From positions 62,001 to 126,000 of the forward strand of contig NZ_FOCI01000005.1 of assembly GCF_900110065.1 (NCBI RefSeq): DNA of 64,000 nt, given 5' to 3'. The notes below the pieces were generated by a model. The model made no database searches, was not told the origin of the DNA, and saw nothing but the letters and a program-made list of their open reading frames with translations. The translations under genes were made by a program, and so were the position numbers. Numbering within the stretch: position 1 is the stretch's first letter; each line of letters opens with the position of its first letter. This document shows positions 29,014-37,661 of this stretch, piece by piece. This DNA is from Loktanella fryxellensis (GTDB lineage Bacteria > Pseudomonadota > Alphaproteobacteria > Rhodobacterales > Rhodobacteraceae).

Positions 29014-30366
29014 CTAGAGCGCGGGTCCCAGCACCAGCGGCGTGCCGTCGGTGAAGCGTGCCATGCGGAACCGGGTCAGGTCGTGGCCCGGATCGCCGCC
29101 TGTCACCAGCCGCGCCATGATCCGCCCCATGCCGGGCCCGATCCCGAACCCGTGCCCCGACAGCCCGGTGCAGACCGACAGCCCCGGCAAGGCCGCCACG
29201 TGATCGACCACCGGCACCACATCCGGCAGCGTGTCGATCATGCCCGCCCAGCTGTGCGAGATCGTCACCGGCCCCAGACCGGGGAACGTGTCGGCGAAAT
29301 CATGCGCGAGCTTTTCGACGCGCGCCGCGTTCGGCGCGGGGTCCAGCACGCGCATCCGCTCGAACGGGCTGATGCCGTCCGCGTCCCAGCGGCGCGGCGT
29401 CGTCCAGGCATCGGGATAGCCGCGCGGGGCTGCGGGGCGGATCCGGGTGGCCAGCGGGTCGGACCGGATCATCGGCAGGTATTGCCGCAGCGTCCGGCAG
29501 GCATCCGGGCCGACCAGCATCTCCTGAAACCCCACGGGGGCGAGGGAGTAGCCGCCATCCGCCCGCTTGCGCCACGCGATCCGTTTATCCACCGCGCCGC
29601 CCAGGTTCACGTCGCCCATCGGCGCCGTCGCGGCCACAGTACACCGCACGCTGAGTTGCGGCAGGTCCACGCCGTGACGCCGCAGCAGCAGCGACGACCA
29701 CGCGCCGCCTGCCAGCACCACCGCCGTTGCGGCGATCCGGCCCCGTTCGGTCACGACGCCCGCCACCCGTCCACCCGCGATGTCCAGCGTGCGCACCGCG
29801 CAGTTCTCGATGATCGCCACACCCGCCGCCCGCGCGGCGCGGGCGAAGGCAGGCACGGCGAGCCATGGCTCCGCCTTCATGTCCGTGGGGGTCCACAATG
29901 CGCCGACATAGCGTTTAGACGCGCCCGGCAGCGCCGCCGCCACCTGATCGGGGGTCAGCAGGCGGGTGCTGACCTGATAGTGTTCCGCCTTGCGGATCCA
30001 GTCCGCATAACGGTCCATCGCCGCCTGATCCTCGGCCAGATAGAGGGTGCCCGTGGTGCGCAACCCGACCTCGCCCGCCTCGGCGGCCAGACGGGGCCAG
30101 ATCGTCTGCGCGTCAAGCACGATGGGCAGTTCCGCGATGTCGCGGCCCTGCGCACGGATCCAGCCCCAGTTGCGCCCGGACTGCTCGCCTGCGACGCGGC
30201 CCTTTTCCAGCAGCACGACGCTGTGGCCCATCCGCGCTAGTTCCCACGCGGTGGTGACGCCGACCACGCCCGCGCCGATCACCACGACATCGGCGGATGC
30301 AGGCAAGTGGTCGTCGAAGCTGACCGGACTGTCGGCGCGGATCGGGAATCGCAGGGGGGTGTTCAT
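29014..30366 (-). CDS. FAD-dependent amino-acid oxidase/dehydrogenase (DAO/DadA family)
   Basis: 450-aa flavoprotein with N-terminal dinucleotide motif VVVIGAGVVGVTTAWELA (residues about 28-45), RVAGEQSGRNWGWIRAQGRD (FAD loop) and the C-terminal GLSGHGFGIGPGMGRIMA motif of the DAO family. Expected reaction is oxidative deamination or N-dealkylation of a secondary or D-amino acid, electrons passing to quinone or oxygen. Its ATG overlaps the argE-like stop (ATGA), so they form an operon divergent from the ABC transporter. Exact substrate not inferable. Confidence 0.85.
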   Translation of the reverse strand: MNTPLRFPIRADSPVSFDDHLPASADVVVIGAGVVGVTTAWELARMGHSVVLLEKGRVAGEQSGRNWGWIRAQGRDIAELPIVLDAQTIWPRLAAEAGEVGLRTTGTLYLAEDQAAMDRYADWIRKAEHYQVSTRLLTPDQVAAALPGASKRYVGALWTPTDMKAEPWLAVPAFARAARAAGVAIIENCAVRTLDIAGGRVAGVVTERGRIAATAVVLAGGAWSSLLLRRHGVDLPQLSVRCTVAATAPMGDVNLGGAVDKRIAWRKRADGGYSLAPVGFQEMLVGPDACRTLRQYLPMIRSDPLATRIRPAAPRGYPDAWTTPRRWDADGISPFERMRVLDPAPNAARVEKLAHDFADTFPGLGPVTISHSWAGMIDTLPDVVPVVDHVAALPGLSVCTGLSGHGFGIGPGMGRIMARLVTGGDPGHDLTRFRMARFTDGTPLVLGPAL

Positions 30367-31529
30367 CGGGCAAGCTCCGCCACAAGGTCGCGCATGAACG
30401 CCTCTCCGGCGGCGAACTGCGCGAGGGTGATGTATTCGTCGGGCTGGTGCGCCTGCGCGATGTCGCCGGGGCCCACGACGCAGGCGGAATAGCCGCGCTC
30501 TTGAAACTGCCCCGCCTCGGTGCCGTAGCTGACGACGTGGTGACCGTTGTCCCCCGTCAGACGGCGGGCCAGCTCCTCGGCCCGGCCCATCGGTTCTGGC
30601 GTCAGGCCCGGCAGGCTGAAGTATTCGGTCGCGGTGATGAACGTGTCCGGGTGCACCGCCTGCATCTCGGCCTCGATGCGGCGCACCTTTTGCTGGAACC
30701 GGGCGCGCCAATCGTCCACATCCTCGCCCGGCACGATCCGAAAGCTGAGGTCGAACCGGCAATCCTTGGCGGTGATGTTGTGCGCCGTGCCGCCGTGGAT
30801 CGTGCCCACATGGGCCGAGGTGAACGGCGGATCGAACGCGGCGGCAAGGTCCGACGGCACCATCGCCATCCGCTCGGCGTTCACGCCGTTCGCCCAGTCG
30901 ATCAGGCGCGCCGCCTGCATGACGGCGCTGACACCTTCGGTGATGCGCGACGAATGCACCTCGTGCCCGCGCACATGCACTGCATAACCGACGCCGCCCT
31001 TGTGGCCGGTAACCACCTGCATCATCGACGGCTCGCCCACCAGCACCGTGTCGGCGCGCGGCAGACCGTGGCTGACCATGTGGTCGATCATGACGGGCGC
31101 GCCGATGCAGCCCACTTCCTCGTCATAGCTCAGTGCGATCTGCAAAGGGCGCTTCACCCCAGCCTCGGCGGCCAGCGCCATGGCCCACAGGGCCAGCGCG
31201 TCGAAGCCCTTCATGTCGCAGCAGCCGCGACCGTAGAGCTTGCCATCCTTTTCGACCACCGTGAACGGGTCGGTCGTCCATGCCTGACCATCCACGGGCA
31301 CCACGTCCGTATGCCCCGACAGCACCACGCCACCCGCCACCTGCGGGCCGATGTGGGCATAGAGGGCGGCTTTCGTCCCATCCGGGCTCGGCACGCGGAT
31401 CACCTTTGCCCCGATGCCGGTCAGGTAATCCTGCACCTCGTCGATGAGCGCGAGGTTGCTGTCGCGGCTGACCGTGGGATGCGCCACGAGGCGGTCCAGC
31501 AGGGCGCGTGCGGTCAGGGGCGGCGGCAT
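30363..31529 (-). CDS. argE: ArgE-like N-acetylornithine deacetylase (M20 family)
   Basis: 388-aa M20A metallohydrolase. Motifs: VLSGHTDVVPVDGQAW, YGRGCCDMKGFDALAL (bridging Asp), SYDEEVGCIGAPVMI (catalytic Glu-Glu), TIHGGTAHNITAKDC and C-terminal GTEAGQFQERGYSACVVGPGD. This combination is closest to ArgE. Start 31529 is supported by AAAGGA 6 nt upstream. Position next to a flavoprotein and divergent from a peptide transporter suggests a catabolic deacetylase/deacylase rather than the biosynthetic arginine enzyme; both are possible. Confidence 0.82.
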   Translation of the reverse strand: MPPPLTARALLDRLVAHPTVSRDSNLALIDEVQDYLTGIGAKVIRVPSPDGTKAALYAHIGPQVAGGVVLSGHTDVVPVDGQAWTTDPFTVVEKDGKLYGRGCCDMKGFDALALWAMALAAEAGVKRPLQIALSYDEEVGCIGAPVMIDHMVSHGLPRADTVLVGEPSMMQVVTGHKGGVGYAVHVRGHEVHSSRITEGVSAVMQAARLIDWANGVNAERMAMVPSDLAAAFDPPFTSAHVGTIHGGTAHNITAKDCRFDLSFRIVPGEDVDDWRARFQQKVRRIEAEMQAVHPDTFITATEYFSLPGLTPEPMGRAEELARRLTGDNGHHVVSYGTEAGQFQERGYSACVVGPGDIAQAHQPDEYITLAQFAAGEAFMRDLVAELAR

Positions 31530-31683
31530 GGCATGTCCTTTGGCTCGGGTATGCCTACCCTGCCCCCGTCGCGGCAAAGGTCAAGCGTCGTGTGCCGGTT
31601 GCCGGACCCGCTGCCCGATCCTTGGGCAGATGGCAGTGGCCCGCTGCGCCCCCACGTTACCCACAGCTTTGCGCTTGCAGGTG

Positions 31684-31707
31684 GTGAAAACGGTGTTACC
31701 GTTTCAC
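31684..31707. promoter_or_regulatory. Operator-like palindrome between argE-like and ABC transporter genes
   Basis: Inverted repeat GTGAAA-ACGGT-gtt-ACCG-TTTCAC in the 238-nt divergent intergenic region; the core AACGGT/ACCGTT is perfect with a 3-nt spacer and the flanks TGAAA/TTTCA extend it with one offset base. Placement 60 nt before the transporter start and about 155 nt before argE suits a shared repressor or activator. Family of the regulator is not evident. Confidence 0.5.
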
Positions 31708-31767
31708 GACGGACGACCTGCATCCAAGACAGGCGCCTGCCTAAAAATGAACCGGGGAGGTTCGCTT

Positions 31768-32775
31768 ATGCCCGATGGGGCCATGCCCCTCGCCGGGGCT
31801 GCTTCCGTGCTGGACGTGCGGAACCTCAAGACCGTTTTCCGCATCCGCGGCGGCGAAGTTCACGCTGTGAACGACGTCAGCTTCAGCCTGAAGGCGGGCG
31901 AACTGCTGGGTGTCGTGGGCGAAAGCGGGTCCGGCAAATCCGTCACGATGATGTCCCTTCTGGGCCTGCTGCCGATGCCCCCCGCCGAGGTGCGCGGCGG
32001 CACCGTCCGGTTCGAAGGGCAGGACCTGCTGCAGATCGGGGCAGAGGATCTGCGCCGGGTCCGCGGCGGGCGCATCGGTTTCGTGTTTCAGGACCCGATG
32101 ACCTCGCTCAACCCGGTGTTCACCGTGGGCATGCAGATCATGGAACCGCTGCGCACCCACATGGGGCTGTCGAAAACCGCCGCACGCGCCCGCGCTCAGG
32201 AGTTGCTGGAACTTGTGGGGATTCCCGGCGCGAAACAGCGTCTCGATGACTATCCGCACCAGTTTTCGGGCGGGATGCGCCAGCGGGTGATGATCGCCAT
32301 CGCACTCGCCTGCGACCCGCAGGTGCTGATCGCGGACGAACCCACCACGGCGCTCGACGTGACCATTCAGGCGCAGATCATCGAGTTGATGCTGGAGCTG
32401 CGCCAGCGGCTTGGCATGGCCGTCATCTGGATCACCCACGACCTTGGCGTGATCGCGGGCATCGCGGACCGGGTGATGGTGATGTATGGCGGTCAGGTCG
32501 TCGAACATGCGCCCGTGAAGGAGCTGTTCGCCAATCCGCAGCACCCCTACACCCGCGCCCTGCTGACCACGATCCCGCGCATCAGCGGCGCGCGTGCCCA
32601 CCGCCTGACGGTCATTCAGGGCCAGCCGCCGATCATGGGGGCCGCCCCCACCGCCTGCCCGTTCCGCGACCGCTGCGACGTGGCGATCCCGCGTTGTGCG
32701 GTGGAAAACCCGCCCCGCTTCGATCTGGGCGGCGGGCACGATGCGGCCTGCTTCGTCGCCAAGGGAGCCGTGTGA
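31768..32775 (+). CDS. dppD: Peptide/opine ABC transporter ATP-binding protein (DppD-like)
   Basis: 335-aa ATPase. Walker [12 protein letters not shown], signature FSGGMRQR, Walker [12 protein letters not shown], switch His in WITHDLG; C-terminal oligopeptide/dipeptide domain with the [10 protein letters not shown] stretch and the cysteine cluster ACPFRDRCD...RCAVE...AACF that marks the Dpp/Opp ATPases. Start at 31768 has GGGGAGG 7 nt upstream; an upstream ATG at 31747 overlaps that site and is less likely. First gene of a five-gene operon. Confidence 0.9.
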   Translation: MPDGAMPLAGAASVLDVRNLKTVFRIRGGEVHAVNDVSFSLKAGELLGVVGESGSGKSVTMMSLLGLLPMPPAEVRGGTVRFEGQDLLQIGAEDLRRVRGGRIGFVFQDPMTSLNPVFTVGMQIMEPLRTHMGLSKTAARARAQELLELVGIPGAKQRLDDYPHQFSGGMRQRVMIAIALACDPQVLIADEPTTALDVTIQAQIIELMLELRQRLGMAVIWITHDLGVIAGIADRVMVMYGGQVVEHAPVKELFANPQHPYTRALLTTIPRISGARAHRLTVIQGQPPIMGAAPTACPFRDRCDVAIPRCAVENPPRFDLGGGHDAACFVAKGAV

Positions 32776-33809
32776 TGCTGGATCAAGACAACACCGCTTT
32801 GGTGCAGGTCCGTGACCTGAAGATGCACTTTCCCATCCATTCCGGCCTGCTGCGTCGCCGTACCGGCGCGGTCAAGGCGGTGGACGGCGTCACCTTCGAC
32901 GTGATGCGCGGCGAAACGCTGGGGCTGGTGGGTGAGAGCGGTTGCGGCAAGTCCACCTGCGGGCGGGCGATCCTGCGCCTTTACGACATCACCGGTGGCG
33001 AGGTGACGATCGACGGCACCGCCATCGGCCAGATGGGTCAGGGCGCCCTGCGCCCGCTGCGCCCCACGATGCAGATGGTTTTCCAGGACCCGCAGGCGTC
33101 CCTGAACCCGCGCATGACGGTCGAGGCGATCATCCGTGAGCCGCTGGATGAGCACACCCGCATGACCGGCGCGGAAAAGGCCGACAAGGTGGCCGAGCTG
33201 ATGGATGCGGTCGGCCTGAACCGCCGCTTTGCCAAGCGTTACCCGCATGCCTTCTCCGGCGGGCAGCGGCAGCGCATCGGCATCGCGCGGGCACTGGCGC
33301 TGAACCCCAAGTTCATCGTCTGCGACGAACCCATCGCCGCCCTCGACGTGTCGATCCAGGCGCAGGTCGTCAACCTGCTGGAGGATCTTCAGGAAAAGTA
33401 TGGTCTGACCTATCTCTTCATCAGCCACGACCTGTCGATGGTGCGTCACATCGCGACACGCATCGCGGTGATGTATCTGGGCCGGATCGTGGAACTCGCA
33501 CCCCGCGATGCGCTGTTCGGCGACCCGTTGCACCCCTATACCCGCGCGTTGCTGTCCGCGGTGCCGGAACCGGACCCGACCCGCGCGCGCGCCCGCGACC
33601 GCATCGTCCTGCAGGGCGACGTGCCGTCCCCCGCGAACCCGCCCAAGGGCTGCAATTTCTGCACCCGCTGCCCCGCCGTGATGGACGTGTGCAAACAGGT
33701 GGAACCCACATACCAACAGGTGCAGCCGGGCCGCTTCGTCGCCTGCCACCTCTATGAGACGACCGGCACTGCGGACCCAACCGCAGGCCACCCGCCACAC
33801 ATCAGCTAG
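32775..33809 (+). CDS. dppF: Peptide/opine ABC transporter ATP-binding protein (DppF-like)
   Basis: 344-aa second ATPase of the same importer: Walker [10 protein letters not shown], signature FSGGQRQR, Walker [21 protein letters not shown], and the C-terminal [14 protein letters not shown] oligopeptide-ABC motif. ATG overlaps the previous stop (TGATG). Forms a heterodimer with the DppD-like ATPase. Followed 14 nt later by the binding-protein gene. Confidence 0.9.
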   Translation: MLDQDNTALVQVRDLKMHFPIHSGLLRRRTGAVKAVDGVTFDVMRGETLGLVGESGCGKSTCGRAILRLYDITGGEVTIDGTAIGQMGQGALRPLRPTMQMVFQDPQASLNPRMTVEAIIREPLDEHTRMTGAEKADKVAELMDAVGLNRRFAKRYPHAFSGGQRQRIGIARALALNPKFIVCDEPIAALDVSIQAQVVNLLEDLQEKYGLTYLFISHDLSMVRHIATRIAVMYLGRIVELAPRDALFGDPLHPYTRALLSAVPEPDPTRARARDRIVLQGDVPSPANPPKGCNFCTRCPAVMDVCKQVEPTYQQVQPGRFVACHLYETTGTADPTAGHPPHIS

Positions 33810-33823
33810 GGAGAAACGACCTG

Positions 33824-35551
33824 ATGAAACTCAAGACCATCCTGATGGGTGCTGCCGCTACGCTGGCCTTCGGCCAGATGGCGCAGGCCCAGACCGAGAA
33901 CCCCGGCGGCGAACGCGGCCGCGACGGTGCGCTTGGCATCATCTACTGGCAGGCGCCCTCGATCCTGAACGCCTACCTGTCGGGCGGCACCAAGGACATC
34001 GAGGCCGCCTCGCTCGTCTCGGAACCGCTGGGCCGCTATGACGAAACCGGCGCGCCCGTGCCATGGCTGGTGGACGAAATCCCGACGGTCGAGAACGGCG
34101 GCGTGGCCGAGGATCTGACCTCGATCACATGGAAGCTGACCGAGGGTCTGCTGTGGTCCGACGGCACCCCCTTCACCGCCAACGACGTGAAGTTTACCGC
34201 AGACTACTGCATGGACCCCGAAGGCGGCTGTGCGCAGCTGGCCAAGTTCGAGAACGTCGAAAGCGTCGAGGTCATCGACGACCTGACCGTGCGCGTGAAC
34301 TTTGCAGGACCCACGCCGAACCCCTATGGCCCGTTCATGGGCAACCAGTCGCCGATCATCCAGGCGGCGCAATTCGCCGAATGCACCGGCGCCCGCGCGC
34401 CCGAATGCACCGACGCGAACTTCATGCCGATCGGCACCGGGCCGTTCGTGGTGACGGACTTCCGCACCAACGACGTGATCCAGCTGGAAGCGAACCCGAA
34501 CTACCGCGACCCGTCCAAGCCCGCCTTCGCCACCGTCACCTTCAAGGGTGGCGGCGATGCAGAGGCCGCCGGTCGTGCGGTCATGCAGACCGGCGAATAC
34601 GACTACGCCTGGAACCTGCAACTGGCCCCCGACGTCATCGCCGCGATGGCAGAAGGCGGCGTCGGCACGCCGATCACCGCATTCGGCACGCTGGTCGAGC
34701 GGATCGAGATGAACCTCACCAACCCGTCGCCCGATCTGCCGGAAGGCGAGCGGTCCACGCCCGCACATCCGCACCCCTACCTGACCGACGCGCGCGTGCG
34801 CGAGGCGATGTCCATCGCCATCGACCGCAACCTGCTGGTCGAAGTGGGCTACGGCGAGGCGGGTCGCGCGACCTGCAATCTGGTCCCCGCACCCGAGATG
34901 TTCGCGTCCGACAACACCGGCTGCCTGACACAGGATCTGGAGCGTGCGAATGCCCTGCTGGACGAGGCGGGCTGGACCGACACCAACGGCAACGGAGTGC
35001 GCGACAAGGACGGGATCGAGATGAACGTCATGTTCCTGTCGTCCACCAATGCCGTGCGTCAGGACTTTCAGGCGCTGATCAAGGATTGGTGGGAGCAGAT
35101 CGGCATGGCGGTCGAGTTGCGCAACGTCGACGGCTCGGTGTTCTTCGGCGGTGATCCGGGCTCGCCCGACACCTTCCAGAAGTTCTATGCCGACGTGGAG
35201 ATGTATGCCAACAACTTCGACGGCACCGATCCGCAGGCCTATCTGGCCGCCTATACCTGCGACAAGATCCCCGGCCCCGACAACGGCTGGCAGGGCGAGA
35301 ACATCAACCGCTTCTGCGATCCGGCCTACGAGGCGCTGGTCGCCGAACTGGGCGCGACCGCCGATCTGGCCGAGCGTGGCCGCATTGCCAAGCTGATGAA
35401 CGACGCCGTCACCAAGGACAGCAACGTCATCGTGCCGCTGGTCGACCGTGGCCGCGTGTCGGCCCATGCCAACACCCTCGGTGGCGTGATCCTGAACACC
35501 TGGGACTCGGAACTGTGGAACGCAGCCGACTGGTACCGCATCGCCGAATAA
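33824..35551 (+). CDS. dppA: Periplasmic solute-binding protein, family 5 (DppA/OppA-like)
   Basis: 575-aa extracytoplasmic binding protein with signal peptide (LMGAAATLAFGQMAQAQT; cleavage near residue 22). Cluster C (SBP_bac_5) features: LGIIYWQAPSILNAYLSGG, SITWKLTEGLLWSDGTPFTANDVKF (the family signature), and GTGPFVVTDFRTNDVIQLEANPNYR. Length is typical. Substrate class: peptides, opines or other N-substituted compounds; the neighbouring N-deacylase and amino-acid oxidase genes hint at the latter. A strong hairpin separates it from the permease genes. Confidence 0.9.
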   Translation: MKLKTILMGAAATLAFGQMAQAQTENPGGERGRDGALGIIYWQAPSILNAYLSGGTKDIEAASLVSEPLGRYDETGAPVPWLVDEIPTVENGGVAEDLTSITWKLTEGLLWSDGTPFTANDVKFTADYCMDPEGGCAQLAKFENVESVEVIDDLTVRVNFAGPTPNPYGPFMGNQSPIIQAAQFAECTGARAPECTDANFMPIGTGPFVVTDFRTNDVIQLEANPNYRDPSKPAFATVTFKGGGDAEAAGRAVMQTGEYDYAWNLQLAPDVIAAMAEGGVGTPITAFGTLVERIEMNLTNPSPDLPEGERSTPAHPHPYLTDARVREAMSIAIDRNLLVEVGYGEAGRATCNLVPAPEMFASDNTGCLTQDLERANALLDEAGWTDTNGNGVRDKDGIEMNVMFLSSTNAVRQDFQALIKDWWEQIGMAVELRNVDGSVFFGGDPGSPDTFQKFYADVEMYANNFDGTDPQAYLAAYTCDKIPGPDNGWQGENINRFCDPAYEALVAELGATADLAERGRIAKLMNDAVTKDSNVIVPLVDRGRVSAHANTLGGVILNTWDSELWNAADWYRIAE

Positions 35552-35563
35552 CGCGGTGAAACG

Positions 35564-35596
35564 CTTGCGGGCGGGGACATGTGCCCCGCCCGCAAG
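35564..35596 (+). other. Intra-operon hairpin after the binding-protein gene
   Basis: Perfect 13-bp arms with a 7-nt loop (ACATGTG) starting 12 nt after the dppA stop, no T tract. In binding-protein-dependent transporters such a hairpin usually protects the upstream mRNA and lowers permease expression; that role is inferred. Confidence 0.7.
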
Positions 35597-35641
35597 TGCC
35601 TCCTCCCCCCCCTTCCGACATGACATGAACCGAGGCGCCCC

Positions 35642-36649
35642 ATGCTGACCTACACACTGCGCAGGTTGCTGATCGCGATCCCGACGCTTCTGTTCATCGC
35701 ATTCGTGATCTTCATGCTGCTGGAACTCGCACCCGGCGATCCGATGGCGAACATGCCGCTTACCATTCCGCCAGAGGTGAAGGAAAAGATGCGCGAAGCC
35801 CTCGGTCTCGGGCAGCCGTGGTATGTGCGCTTTCCCCTGTGGCTGAACCAGTTCTTCATTGTGGAGCCGCAATACTGGATCGACGGCCTCTTCGGCACCA
35901 ACTTCGCCGATGGCGCGCAGCGCATCATCAGCTTCCAGTCGCGCAGCCCCGTGTTCGACACGATTGCGCAAAGGTTGCCGCAGACCCTGTGGGTCGTGGG
36001 CATGTCCTATGTGGTGGGCGTGCTGATCGCCCTGCCGATCGGCATCATCAGCGCCTACCGCCAGTATTCGGTCTTCGATCAGGCGGGCACATTCGTGTCG
36101 ATGATCGGCTTTTCCGTGCCGCCGTTCTTTTCCGGCGTCCTGCTGATCGTGATCTTTTCCGTGACGCTGGGCTGGCTGCCGTCGATCTATGACACCACGC
36201 TGGTCGTGAACGACTGGGCCAGCTTCAAGCAGCAGTTGGCGCAGATGGTGATGCCCGTCATGGTGCTGGCGCTGCAGACCACGGCGCAGGTCAGCCGCTA
36301 CATGCGCGCCTCCATGCTCGACAACCTCGGGCAGGATTACGTCCGCACCGCGCGGGCCAAGGGGATGCGCGAAAGCGTCGTAGTGCTGCGCCACGTGCTG
36401 CGCAACTCGATGATCCCCGTCATCACCGTGATAGCACTTGGCATCCCGTCGATATTCGGCGGGGCCATCATCACCGAGCAGATCTTCAAGGTGAACGGTC
36501 TGGGCCAGCTCCTCATCATCGCGCTGCAGGGCAACGACATTCCGATGGTGATGACCCTCACCTTCCTCTTCGCGATCCTGATCGTACTCTTCAACCTGAT
36601 CGCCGACGTGCTCTATGGCGTGTTCGACCCGAGGATCCGCTATGACTGA
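35642..36649 (+). CDS. dppB: ABC transporter permease (DppB-like)
   Basis: 335-aa permease with six predicted membrane helices. N-terminal LRRLLIAIPTLLFIAFVIFMLLELAPGDP is the standard DppB start. The EAA-type cytoplasmic loop is seen as YVRTARAKGMRESVVVLRHVLRNS. A long periplasmic loop (FPLWLNQFFIVEPQYWIDGL) precedes helix 2. Overlaps dppC by 8 nt. Confidence 0.92.
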   Translation: MLTYTLRRLLIAIPTLLFIAFVIFMLLELAPGDPMANMPLTIPPEVKEKMREALGLGQPWYVRFPLWLNQFFIVEPQYWIDGLFGTNFADGAQRIISFQSRSPVFDTIAQRLPQTLWVVGMSYVVGVLIALPIGIISAYRQYSVFDQAGTFVSMIGFSVPPFFSGVLLIVIFSVTLGWLPSIYDTTLVVNDWASFKQQLAQMVMPVMVLALQTTAQVSRYMRASMLDNLGQDYVRTARAKGMRESVVVLRHVLRNSMIPVITVIALGIPSIFGGAIITEQIFKVNGLGQLLIIALQGNDIPMVMTLTFLFAILIVLFNLIADVLYGVFDPRIRYD

Positions 36650-37631
36650 CCGCGCCCCGCAGGCCTCTGCCGACACGATCCTGCCCGCCGGCGACCCGAC
36701 GCCGCCCGTGCTGGCTGTCAAGGCGCGCAGCCAGTGGCGCGACGTCTGGGACCAGTTCCGCAGCCACCGGGGCGCCATGGCATCGCTGGTGTTCCTGATC
36801 GCGATGATCCTGTTCGTGCTGGCGGGCCCGCTGGTCTGGCGTCTGGACCCTACGGCCCTCGACATCCGCAACAAGGACCTGCGCCCCATCGTCAACGCCC
36901 TGTGGGGGGCAGAGAAGGTGTCGTGGGCGCACCCGATGGGGACCGACAACCTTGGCCGCGACCTGATGGCACAGATCATGCAGGGCGGACGCATCTCCTT
37001 GGCCGTGGGGGCTGCGGCGATGATCCTGTCCATCGTGATCGGCACGTTCGTCGGCGTGATCGCGGGCTACTTCAACCGCCTCGACGGGCTTCTGATGCGG
37101 CTGACGGATCTCTTCCTCGCCCTGCCGCTGCTGCCCCTGCTGCTGGTGATGATGCTGCTGTTCCGCGACCCATTGCGCGCGGCCTTCGGGCCCGAACAGG
37201 GCATCTTCATCCTGATCGTGGCGGGCATCGGCATCACGAGCTGGATGCACACTGCCCGCATCGTGCGCGGCGATGTGCTGGCGCTGAAGGAGCGTGAATA
37301 CGTCCTCGCCGCCCGCAGCATCGGCACGCCCAGCCGCCGGATCATCACGCGGCACCTGCTGCCCAACGTGCTGTCGCCGATCCTCGTCAGCGCCACGCTG
37401 GGGCTGGCGACGGCGATCATCACGGAAAGCGCGCTGAGCTTCCTCGGCCTCGGGTTTCCGCCGGATTTCCCGACATGGGGCAAGATCCTTGCGGACTCCG
37501 TGCCGCGCATGACGGCCTTTCCGGAACGGGTGATCTGGCCGGGCCTTGCCATCTCGCTGACCGTGCTTGCGGTGAACTACATCGGCGACGGTCTGCGCGA
37601 CGCCCTCGACCCGCGCATCCGGGGGCTGTGA
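36642..37631 (+). CDS. dppC: ABC transporter permease (DppC-like)
   Basis: 329-aa permease: cytoplasmic N-terminus, helix near residue 50 (LVFLIAMILFVLAG), HPMGTDNLGRDLMAQIMQGGRIS (DppC signature), core helices and EAA loop EYVLAARSIGTPSRRIITRHLLPN, ending FLGLGFPPDFPTWGKIL...NYIGDGLRDALDPRIRGL. Start at 36642 within the end of dppB is the first ATG with good context. Last gene of the operon; followed by a terminator hairpin. Confidence 0.92.
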   Translation: MTDRAPQASADTILPAGDPTPPVLAVKARSQWRDVWDQFRSHRGAMASLVFLIAMILFVLAGPLVWRLDPTALDIRNKDLRPIVNALWGAEKVSWAHPMGTDNLGRDLMAQIMQGGRISLAVGAAAMILSIVIGTFVGVIAGYFNRLDGLLMRLTDLFLALPLLPLLLVMMLLFRDPLRAAFGPEQGIFILIVAGIGITSWMHTARIVRGDVLALKEREYVLAARSIGTPSRRIITRHLLPNVLSPILVSATLGLATAIITESALSFLGLGFPPDFPTWGKILADSVPRMTAFPERVIWPGLAISLTVLAVNYIGDGLRDALDPRIRGL

Positions 37632-37634
37632 CGC

Positions 37635-37655
37635 GGGGGGCCGCGCAGGCCCCCC
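37635..37655. terminator. Bidirectional hairpin between dppC and DUF3422 genes
   Basis: Perfect 8-bp arms GGGGGGCC/GGCCCCCC with 5-nt loop in the 30-nt gap between two convergent genes. No T tract on either side; position argues for termination in both directions. Confidence 0.6.
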
Positions 37656-37661
37656 ACCCCA

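Noticed and set aside
29014-30366. Glycine oxidase ThiO for thiamine synthesis
   Set aside because: No thiamine genes nearby and length exceeds ThiO; kept as a generic DAO-family flavoprotein.
33806-37045. Long minus-strand open frame opposite dppA-dppB-dppC
   Set aside because: His/Arg/Asp-rich shadow of the plus-strand transporter genes; no recognisable motif.
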